From Kaistia defluvii (GTDB lineage: Bacteria > Pseudomonadota > Alphaproteobacteria > Rhizobiales > Kaistiaceae), in NCBI RefSeq assembly GCF_026343955.1, contig NZ_JAPKNI010000003.1, forward strand, positions 124,001 to 188,000: a DNA stretch of 64,000 bases. The letters are read 5' to 3'. Shown here piece by piece: positions 27,495 to 34,039 of the stretch. Within the stretch, counting starts at the first letter, position 1. The number at the start of each line of letters is the position of its first letter. Position numbers and translations under genes: made by a program. The notes beneath the pieces are model-generated. The model was not told where the DNA came from and made no database searches. It worked only from the letters and a program-made list of their open reading frames with translations.

Positions 27495-27986
27495 TCAGAT
27501 GAATCTTCTTTTCGGTCGTGACACCGGGTCGTCGATCATCTCGACGCGTTGCGGACTTTGGCCGCGCATGAACAGGTACGTTCCCACCTGCAGCATCACG
27601 AACATCCGCAGCCGAACGATCATCAAGACCGAGAAGTCGATGTTTCCGGCGTCCTCGACCATCGCTTGCATGGTCCTGATGTCGGTCGTGCTGGGGCTCA
27701 CCGGAAAGCGTGGATGGGAATGCCATTCCCCCAAGTAGTTGAAACGACTGAAGTCGTTGCCATTCTTCTCGAAGAAGGCTTCCAGTGCCTGTGCGTGCAG
27801 TTCCGGACGACGCTCGAAGTACGCGCTCTCGCCGCCCCTCGGGTCCACAGTGACGTCCACGACCCGAAATCGCCCTTCGTCGTCGAGTTGCTCGGCAAGC
27901 AGCAACCCCCCGGTTTCCCGGCGCCCTGATAAGGACAGTTCCTTGCAAATCTTCTTGCGAACAGAGCTAGGCAGGGCGATCTGCAT
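27495..27986 (-). CDS. cap3: CBASS JAMM/JAB isopeptidase Cap3
   Basis: This 163-residue protein carries a complete JAMM zinc site: Glu24 in E-T-G-G, then H-S-H-P (His89, His91) and Asp102 ten residues later. In type II CBASS, Cap3 cleaves conjugates made by Cap2 on the CD-NTase and so tunes signalling. Its start overlaps the end of cap2 by 20 bases and no good ribosome site is seen, suggesting coupling to cap2 translation. cap5 follows after 25 bases. Confidence 0.93.
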   Translation of the reverse strand: MQIALPSSVRKKICKELSLSGRRETGGLLLAEQLDDEGRFRVVDVTVDPRGGESAYFERRPELHAQALEAFFEKNGNDFSRFNYLGEWHSHPRFPVSPSTTDIRTMQAMVEDAGNIDFSVLMIVRLRMFVMLQVGTYLFMRGQSPQRVEMIDDPVSRPKRRFI

Positions 27987-29685
27987 CTTGGGCCTGTTCG
28001 GGGAAGAGGAGGGTCACGAGCTCTTTCAGTTTCACTTCGTCGGGCGACGATCCCGCGTCCCAGCCTTCCGTGCCGGTATAGGTGATGGGGTGCGTATCGA
28101 ATGGGGCAGTGAATATCCAACCTTCCCCGAGGCCGACTGCATACGCCGGTGCGGGGAACTGGCTCCCCCCGCCGCGAAGCGTGTCGATCGCGAGCCGCGC
28201 TAAGTGACTGGCAATTACGGAAACGTCGGCATCGTCTGCGATCAACGGGGCCTGATCTGCCCGCAGGATGCCGTACTCCATCTGTCGAGAGGGCATCTCC
28301 CACTCGACGCCCTTGCCGTCACACCACGTCAAGATTTGGCGGCGCGCCACGTCGGGAGCCGGATCGTGACCGGGTCGGGACCGCGCAACGATTCCGCCGA
28401 TCCCTCCCCCGAACACCTCGCCCCATACCATTGGACGGCCCTTGAATCTCGCGGCAGCAGCAGCGAGGCCGAAAACAGTCGCGTCCGCCGTAGCGTCGAT
28501 GATCAGGTCACAGTTGGAAAGCGTCTCCAGCGCGGTGGCGGTCCACTCGGAACTCTCCTGGCCACCAAGGTTCACTATCTGCACCGTGATCTTCGCCTCG
28601 GGGGCAATCTCGAGCAGCCGTGCCCGCAGTGCCTTGGCCTTGTGCGCCCCGACACCACGCCAATCCAACTCGTTCCTCACCAGGTTGCCGGGAGAGAGAA
28701 TGTCGTCGTCGAACAGTTCGAGCTTCCGGGCACCCGATCGCACAAGCATTGCTGCTGTTCTCGATCCGAGTGACCCGCATCCGATCAGCGCGATCCGTTT
28801 GTCGGCCAGCGCCGCGTTCATGGTGGGCAGTCGCTGTTGGTCGGCATCGATAACAAACGTGGCGTAGCCGTAATCCTGAACGACACCATCGGCCTTGCGG
28901 TAGACCATCGCCAACCACGCGGTTGTGTCATCTACCAGCAGGTAGGTTCCAGGCGGCCACGCCGGATATTCAGTGGTGATGCCCGCAGACTTGAGGGCAA
29001 CCTCCAGGGTCTTTTCGGTGGCCGGTCCCGGAAATTTTAGACCCCGTGGAATACGAACTGCGGTGCCTTTGTAGTTGGATGCAGTCGAGACCGGCTTGCT
29101 CCGATGCCATATCCGATCACCGTCTCCACCCAGGGCGGTCAGATGGGCAACCGCGGCTTCGCCATAATAGTGTTCTTCGACCTCGATCGGCTCCGTGTGG
29201 CCATCAGCCATCGCCTGGATTAGTCGCAATGGTTCATCGGGTATGACCAGCCTGAGATAGCTCCCGCGAAGACGCTGGCCTTCGGATACGGCATGAGCTG
29301 ACGGAACCCCGTGACCCGCCAGCTCCGCGCTCTCCCCAACGAGTAGTCGATGGGCGCTTTCGATCATCATCGCGCCAGTCCAACTAAGCTCCCAGTTGTC
29401 GGGTCGATACTCCAGGCAAAGTTCGCCTGACAGACCATATTGATGCCCGGATAGGCGCTCGCCGTCCGCGTTGAATACCAACGGCGGGATAGAAGGGAAG
29501 AAGTCTGGGTAGTGCATCACGAGACGCCACCTGGATTCGGCTTCGACAATCTCAAAATCCAGGAGCAACTTCAGGCCGTCGAGGCGCCACCGTGCGTTCT
29601 GAAGCCAGTCGGCAGACTGCTCGAGCCGAGCGATCGCAAGCCGCTCCGACAGGCCCCGGTCCGGATCCGAAACCCACCAGATCAT
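27967..29685 (-). CDS. cap2: CBASS E2-E1 fusion Cap2
   Basis: This 572-residue protein combines an N-terminal ubiquitin-conjugating (E2-like) domain with putative catalytic Cys90 in G-E-L-C-L-E-Y-R-P-D-N-W, a linker domain, and a ThiF/E1-like adenylation domain with the nucleotide motif G-C-G-S-L-G at 302-307 and D-D-D at 326-328. Cys455 in T-W-C-D-G is a candidate E1 thioester residue. Cap2 attaches the CD-NTase C-terminus to target proteins, priming cyclic nucleotide synthesis. The ATG overlaps the CD-NTase stop (ATGA). Confidence 0.92.
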   Translation of the reverse strand: MIWWVSDPDRGLSERLAIARLEQSADWLQNARWRLDGLKLLLDFEIVEAESRWRLVMHYPDFFPSIPPLVFNADGERLSGHQYGLSGELCLEYRPDNWELSWTGAMMIESAHRLLVGESAELAGHGVPSAHAVSEGQRLRGSYLRLVIPDEPLRLIQAMADGHTEPIEVEEHYYGEAAVAHLTALGGDGDRIWHRSKPVSTASNYKGTAVRIPRGLKFPGPATEKTLEVALKSAGITTEYPAWPPGTYLLVDDTTAWLAMVYRKADGVVQDYGYATFVIDADQQRLPTMNAALADKRIALIGCGSLGSRTAAMLVRSGARKLELFDDDILSPGNLVRNELDWRGVGAHKAKALRARLLEIAPEAKITVQIVNLGGQESSEWTATALETLSNCDLIIDATADATVFGLAAAAARFKGRPMVWGEVFGGGIGGIVARSRPGHDPAPDVARRQILTWCDGKGVEWEMPSRQMEYGILRADQAPLIADDADVSVIASHLARLAIDTLRGGGSQFPAPAYAVGLGEGWIFTAPFDTHPITYTGTEGWDAGSSPDEVKLKELVTLLFPEQAQDADRPA

Positions 29686-30893
29686 CTGCCGCCGAACCCT
29701 GCCGGTTTGCCCGGAACGCGCGCCGCCGCAGGGAAGGTTGGTGCAGCCGCGGCGGCGGATGCTGCCGTAGCGGGACGCAGGAGCGATGAAGCCGGCTTTG
29801 GTGCCGCACGATCCCTGGCCCTCTCGGCAAGGCCACGGCCGATGCGGGGAGCAACGGAGTCGGTGATCATCTGACGACTGGTCACCTGCGCTGCATAGAA
29901 GAAGTCTCGCCGGGCTGCTTCCAGCCATTCGAAGAACGCCGCCCGGCGTTCCGGATGATCGGCCCATTTGTCGGCGAAGTTCTCGAGTGGATCAGACGGG
30001 TTAGGTATGTAGGACCGGACGCCATCGAAGTCGATGAAGCGGTGCATGTTGGCCAGGATCGAAACGAGGGCTTGGCCGATTGTTTCCTCGCCTTCGTATG
30101 CGTGGGCGGACAGGGTCGTGAGGATGACAGAGATCGGTTTGACATCCTTGCGTTCCGCGAACATCTGATCGCGATGCCGTTTCAGGATCATGATCGCCTG
30201 TTGCAACGGGGTGACTACCCGGTATTCGGGAATGCTCTCAACGCTGGCTTGGGCCGCTTCGGCAAGCTTGCGGCGCTTGCGCGCGAAAGCCACAGCCATC
30301 CGCGAACGGAACCAGTTGGCATAGCCCTTCGGGTTGGAGCGGGGCCATTCGGTGGTAGGCTGATAAAACAGTGGGTGCTTGTTGTCCGTGATGGCGATCG
30401 CCGTGCCGGCCCACTGCGCGTCTAGGCCGCGAGACTCCAGCAACAACCTTGTGGACGCGCCATTTGGCAGCGCCGGCACGATATCCATGTGGAATTGGGC
30501 ACCGTCGGCATATTCGAGCGTCCAGCAACGACGGCCTTCGCCGAGCGGCTTCACCATCGCCTGTGCCGTGCGATACGCCTCGATCTCGACCCGAAGCAGT
30601 TCCTTAAGCGCATACTGGGTCAACTGTTCCTTCTTCAGGGCGGTCAACTCGCAAACCGAGTCGATGTCATACTGGCCGTTTTCGTCCTCGGGCTTGATGA
30701 CTGTGCCCAGCCGGAACGAACCCTGCGAGTAGACCTGCGGGTCGTACTGTTTCACCTTCGAAGCGTCACGATGCAGCCACTTGCCTAAAGACTCGTACCG
30801 AGCGACCGCCTGCTCGTATCTGGCGGGTGAGATCGTGAGCTCGTCTGCCAGCGCCTCGAGGTAGCCCTCGGCTTCCTTAGTAATCGTAACCAT
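29682..30893 (-). CDS. CBASS cyclic nucleotide synthase (CD-NTase)
   Basis: This 403-residue protein is a cGAS/DncV-like nucleotidyltransferase: G-S (58-59) in Q-G-S-F-R-L-G-T, the metal-binding pair Asp76 and Asp78 in Y-D-I-D-S, and Asp137 in F-H-M-D-I. On sensing phage it makes a cyclic oligonucleotide that activates Cap5. I chose the ATG at 30893, preceded by GAGGA. Its C-terminal tail is Ala/Pro-rich and ends in F-G-G-R; the tail is what Cap2 acts on in related systems. The clade and product cannot be assigned from sequence by eye. It is first in the operon. Confidence 0.92.
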   Translation of the reverse strand: MVTITKEAEGYLEALADELTISPARYEQAVARYESLGKWLHRDASKVKQYDPQVYSQGSFRLGTVIKPEDENGQYDIDSVCELTALKKEQLTQYALKELLRVEIEAYRTAQAMVKPLGEGRRCWTLEYADGAQFHMDIVPALPNGASTRLLLESRGLDAQWAGTAIAITDNKHPLFYQPTTEWPRSNPKGYANWFRSRMAVAFARKRRKLAEAAQASVESIPEYRVVTPLQQAIMILKRHRDQMFAERKDVKPISVILTTLSAHAYEGEETIGQALVSILANMHRFIDFDGVRSYIPNPSDPLENFADKWADHPERRAAFFEWLEAARRDFFYAAQVTSRQMITDSVAPRIGRGLAERARDRAAPKPASSLLRPATAASAAAAAPTFPAAARVPGKPAGFGGR

Positions 30894-31151
30894 CGTGTCC
30901 TCATCCTGCAGACCCAGTGATGAGCACGACCACCGGTGCCCGCGCCAGATGGCGCATGTCGTTCGACAACTCGGATCGGCTATGCCTAAAGCCGGACCGG
31001 GTGCGTCGCGACAAACGAAGCAGAATGGATAGTGCCCCCACGGCAATTACCGCCTACCAATAACATGTAGGCTGGCGCCAAAGGCCGATCAACGGGGGCG
31101 CTGCTATATGTCTTGCCATTAGCGGCTTTGGAGTTGCTCGCTTCTTAAGGA
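30894..31151. promoter_or_regulatory. CBASS promoter region
   Basis: These 258 bases between the CD-NTase start and the next open frame on the other strand must hold the CBASS promoter. I see a GAGGA ribosome site but no convincing promoter boxes or operator repeat. Local base composition is lower in GC than the backbone to its right. Confidence 0.4.
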
Positions 31152-31436
31152 ATGGCGAATATCGATCACATCGTCGAGAGAAAAATGGAAGAACTAGACC
31201 GCGTCACTCGGGAAGCCACGGCAGTTATTGATGTTATCTATTTTCATTTGCCTGTGGATGGAGGTGACCCTGTCTATAGAGAGCGCGTCTACTGTTACGA
31301 ACTGATATCATCAGATGAGGTCGATCTGCGCTCGGTTCTACCGGCAGCTCATCGCAAAAGCGGATCTCCGGTTTTCCGAGCATGTGGAAAGCCTGAAATC
31401 CGCAAAGAAGGGACGTTGAGATGGCACGGAGCCTGA
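31152..31436 (+). CDS. Chimeric open frame at the CBASS/toxin junction
   Basis: The first 60 or so residues (M-A-N-I-D-H-I-V-E-R-K...) look like a genuine protein start that I do not recognise. From about 31,336 the frame runs out of register through the remnant of a toxin gene, whose real frame is a different one. The simplest reading is a gene cut by recombination and continued by chance into toxin sequence. Confidence 0.3.
   Translation: MANIDHIVERKMEELDRVTREATAVIDVIYFHLPVDGGDPVYRERVYCYELISSDEVDLRSVLPAAHRKSGSPVFRACGKPEIRKEGTLRWHGA
31336..31419 (+). pseudogene. Remnant of a second HigB-like toxin (last 27 residues)
   Basis: In the frame ending at the TGA 31417-31419 the sequence reads F-Y-R-Q-L-I-A-K-A-D-L-R-F-S-E-H-V and ends in K-K-G-R, matching the C-terminus of the intact toxin at 25,458-25,823 (F-Y-R-R-M-V-A-K-A-D-F-R-F-S-E-H-L, ending K-K-G-K). 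The rest of the gene is absent. It is directly followed by an intact antitoxin. Confidence 0.85.
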
Positions 31437-31798
31437 ATGAAATCATCGCCGGGCTTCCTGCTGACGAACAGGCAGCTATCGAGGCGCGCTATCAGGAATT
31501 GCGGCAGGAGGTAGAGAGTCTGCGCGAGCTTCGCCAGATCGCCGGCAAGGCGCAGGAAGACATCGCCTCGGCCCTCAACATCAAGCAGCCGTCGGTGTCC
31601 AAGATCGAGAAGCAGGCGGATATGTATCTCTCGACGCTACGCAGCTATGTCGAAGCCATCGGCGGCAAGCTCGAACTCACGGTGAAGCTGCCATCGCATC
31701 CGGCGTTTCATCTCCATAGCCTGGGTGACATGACCATGGGCGAAAGCGCTGGCGTTCGCACTGTGGCCCGCCGTCGAAAGCAGGCCGGAACAAGGTGA
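31421..31798 (+). CDS. Orphan XRE-family antitoxin (second copy)
   Basis: This 125-residue protein shares most residues with the antitoxin at 25,825, including the helix-turn-helix A-Q-E-D-I-A-S-A-L-N-I-K-Q-P-S-V-S-K-I-E-K, but has a different C-terminus. Its own toxin is reduced to a short remnant directly upstream, so it is an orphan. It could still repress or neutralise the intact module on the other side of the CBASS operon. Confidence 0.82.
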   Translation: MARSLNEIIAGLPADEQAAIEARYQELRQEVESLRELRQIAGKAQEDIASALNIKQPSVSKIEKQADMYLSTLRSYVEAIGGKLELTVKLPSHPAFHLHSLGDMTMGESAGVRTVARRRKQAGTR

Positions 31799-31892
31799 GC
31801 AGTTGAGGTGAAGGGGGAAAGCCTTCCCCCTGGCCGGCGCCGAGGTCGCCGGCACACCCCCTTCTGCGGGGAGACCCCGCAACGCCCCCTGT

Positions 31893-31963
31893 AGAGTGAG
31901 AGTGCGGACGGGTTTTCCGTGACGGGTTGAGGACCGGGAGAGAGTCTTCCGGCGCCCGTCGCG
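31893..31963 (+). ncRNA. Repeated structured leader, copy A (before ardC)
   Basis: The copy starts with AGAGTGAGAGTGCGG and, 26 bases after the start of that box, forms a 9-bp stem CGTGACGGG (31918-31926) with CCCGTCGCG (31955-31963). The 28-base loop contains GGGAGAGAGTCTTCCGG with its own inner pairing. It ends ten bases before the ardC ATG. Two further copies precede the ParB-like gene and the gene at 36,369. I do not recognise it as a named RNA family; whether it acts as RNA or DNA is unknown. Confidence 0.65.
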
Positions 31964-31973
31964 GAGAACCGCG

Positions 31974-32927
31974 ATGTCCAGACATGATCGCACCCCTTGC
32001 ACCGGCGTCGACCGGGCGAACCTCTATGACGAAATCACCGACAAGATCATCGCCGAGCTGGAAGCCGGCCGCGTCCCGTGGGTGCAGCCTTGGGGAACCT
32101 CGGCTGCCAAAGCCCCGCTCGGCCTGCCGAAGAACGCCGCGACCGCGCGCAGCTACAGCGGCATCAATGTCCTGATCCTCTGGGGCGCCGTCGTCGAACA
32201 TGGCTTCCCCGGTCAGGGCTGGCTCACCTTTCGGCAGGCGCTGTCACTCGGCGGCCATGTCCGCAAGGGCGAGCGCGGCACCACCGTCGTCTATGCCGAT
32301 CGCTTCACGCCGGAGGATGAAAAGCGCCGCGCCTTCGAGGCCGGCGAGAAAGCGCAGGCGATCCCATTCCTCAAGCGCTTCACGGTGTTCAATACGGCGC
32401 AATGCGACGACCTGCCCGACGACATCGAGGCGATCGTGCCTCCGCCGCCGCCCGGCATGATCGAGCCCCAGGTCGAGGCGCTGATCAAGGCGACCGGCAT
32501 CGACTTCCGCATCGGTGGCAACAGGGCGTTCTACGTGCCGTCTCTCGACTATGTGCAGGTGCCGCCGCCGGCCGCCTATTTCGACCCGATCAACTGGCAC
32601 CGGACGGCGCTGCACGAACTCGGTCATGCCAGCGGCGCAGCGCACCGGCTGAACCGGAATCTCTCCGGCTCCTTCGGCTCGAAGCTCTATTCGGTCGAGG
32701 AAATCACGGCCGAATTGACCTCGGCATTCTGCTGCGCTTCGCTCGGCATCGTCCCGACCGTGCGCCATGCCGACTACATCGGCTCCTGGCTGGAAGTTCT
32801 GCGCGAGGACAATCGCGCCATCGTCCGCTGCGCTTCGCAGGCGAGCAAGGCGGCGGACTGGCTCTTGTCCTTCCTGCCGGATGCCGAGCATCTTCCCGAC
32901 ACCGACGATATGCGGAGGGCCGCGTGA
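31974..32927 (+). CDS. ardC: ArdC-like antirestriction protein (ssDNA-binding plus zincin domain)
   Basis: This 317-residue protein has an N-terminal DUF1738/ArdC domain (residues 10-130, W-V-Q-P-W... S-Y-S-G-I-N-V-L-I-L-W) that binds single-stranded DNA and a C-terminal metallopeptidase-like domain with H-E-L-G-H at 214-218. ArdC proteins are encoded on conjugative elements and protect incoming single-stranded DNA from restriction in the recipient. The stop overlaps the start of the next gene by one base. A structured leader lies just upstream. Confidence 0.85.
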   Translation: MSRHDRTPCTGVDRANLYDEITDKIIAELEAGRVPWVQPWGTSAAKAPLGLPKNAATARSYSGINVLILWGAVVEHGFPGQGWLTFRQALSLGGHVRKGERGTTVVYADRFTPEDEKRRAFEAGEKAQAIPFLKRFTVFNTAQCDDLPDDIEAIVPPPPPGMIEPQVEALIKATGIDFRIGGNRAFYVPSLDYVQVPPPAAYFDPINWHRTALHELGHASGAAHRLNRNLSGSFGSKLYSVEEITAELTSAFCCASLGIVPTVRHADYIGSWLEVLREDNRAIVRCASQASKAADWLLSFLPDAEHLPDTDDMRRAA

Positions 32928-33874
32928 TGAACGCGCTCGCTTTCCCCGGCTTCGTGCCCGATCCCTGCCTCGCAGCCGACATACAGTTGCGCGTGCTCAG
33001 TCTCGGTGCGGGCGTCCAGTCCACCACGCTCGCCCTGATGGCCGCTCATGGTGAAATCGGCCCCATGCCGGATTGCGCGATTTTCGCCGACACCGGCTGG
33101 GAGCCCAAGGCGGTCTATGAGCATCTCGCCTGGCTCAGAACGCCCAACGTCCTGCCGTTCCCCGTCCATATCGTGTCAGCCGGGAATTTGCGTGCAGACC
33201 TCATTGCGGCTTCGCGCGGTGAACGATGGGCTTCGATCCCGGCTTTCACCCGCACGGTCACGCCCGCCGGCTCCGAGCTGCCCGTCTATGATGAGGACGA
33301 TAACGGCGACCTCGTTCCCGTCGGCTCCCGCATTCTGAAAACCGAGCGCATCGGCGTCGGCATGATCCGCCGGCAATGCACCTCTTCCTACAAGATCGTG
33401 CCGATCCGCCGGAAGGTGCGCGATCTGCTCGGCATAGCCGGACGGCGCTCGCCTGGATCGCCGGTCTCCGAGCAATGGATCGGCATTTCACTCGATGAGG
33501 CGCTGCGCATGAAGCCGTCGTTCGAGGACTGGCAGGTCAACCGCTGGCCACTGATCGAGCGGGGCATGACCCGGCACGACTGCCTGCGCTGGCTGGAGCG
33601 CCACGACTATCCCCGGCCACCCAAGAGCGCCTGCATAGGCTGTCCCTTTCATTCGGATGCCGCATGGCGGAGCCTGCGCGACAATGATCCCGAGGCGTGG
33701 GACGACGCCGTGTCGCTCGACGCCATGATCCGCACTGGCCTTCGCGGCATTCGTGGCGAAGTCTATCTTCACCGCTCTGCGGTGCCGCTGGAGGAAGCGG
33801 ACCTGACGACGGCGGCCGGCCACGGCCAGCTCGATCTCTGGCAGAACGAATGTGAGGGGATGTGCGGAATCTGA
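32927..33874 (+). CDS. PAPS-reductase-like protein of the PP-loop ATPase family
   Basis: This 315-residue protein shows the PP-loop S-L-G-A-G-V-Q-S-T-T near residue 25, then I-F-A-D-T-G-W-E-P, and a C-terminal C-I-G-C-P-F-H motif, as in phosphoadenosine phosphosulfate reductase-like proteins found on rhizobial elements. Function here is unknown; relatives include DNA phosphorothioation (DndC) and sulfate activation enzymes, but no dnd genes are nearby. I chose the ATG overlapping the ardC stop. The open frame extends far upstream inside ardC without coding sense. Confidence 0.78.
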   Translation: MNALAFPGFVPDPCLAADIQLRVLSLGAGVQSTTLALMAAHGEIGPMPDCAIFADTGWEPKAVYEHLAWLRTPNVLPFPVHIVSAGNLRADLIAASRGERWASIPAFTRTVTPAGSELPVYDEDDNGDLVPVGSRILKTERIGVGMIRRQCTSSYKIVPIRRKVRDLLGIAGRRSPGSPVSEQWIGISLDEALRMKPSFEDWQVNRWPLIERGMTRHDCLRWLERHDYPRPPKSACIGCPFHSDAAWRSLRDNDPEAWDDAVSLDAMIRTGLRGIRGEVYLHRSAVPLEEADLTTAAGHGQLDLWQNECEGMCGI

Positions 33875-33957
33875 TCGGCTGAAAGCCGGAAATACGGAAA
33901 GCCGGATGCGTGCGTCTGCGACAATCCCGCGAGCATGGCGCGTGGCGCTGCCCTCCT

Positions 33958-34028
33958 AGAGTGAGAGGGCGGCGCTTCGCTTCGTGACGGATTGAGATCC
34001 GAGAGAGAGCCTCACGGAGTCCGTCATG
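33958..34028 (+). ncRNA. Repeated structured leader, copy B (before the ParB-like gene)
   Basis: AGAGTGAGAGGGCGG is followed by a stem CGTGACGGA (33983-33991) with TCCGTCATG (34020-34028). Against copy A the last pair changes from G-C to A-T and the third from T-G to T-A, both keeping pairing. The loop is again 28 bases and contains CCGAGAGAGAGCCTCACGG. It ends 11 bases before the chosen ParB-like start. Confidence 0.65.
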
Positions 34029-34039
34029 GAGTGAAGACC

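Noticed and set aside
25458-31798. Recent tandem duplication of the toxin-antitoxin module
   Set aside because: The antitoxin DNA copies differ at many third positions and have different C-termini, which is too much for a recent duplication.
32927-33874. DndC of a phosphorothioation system
   Set aside because: No dndA, B, D or E genes are nearby and the protein is shorter than DndC; only the general PP-loop fold is supported.
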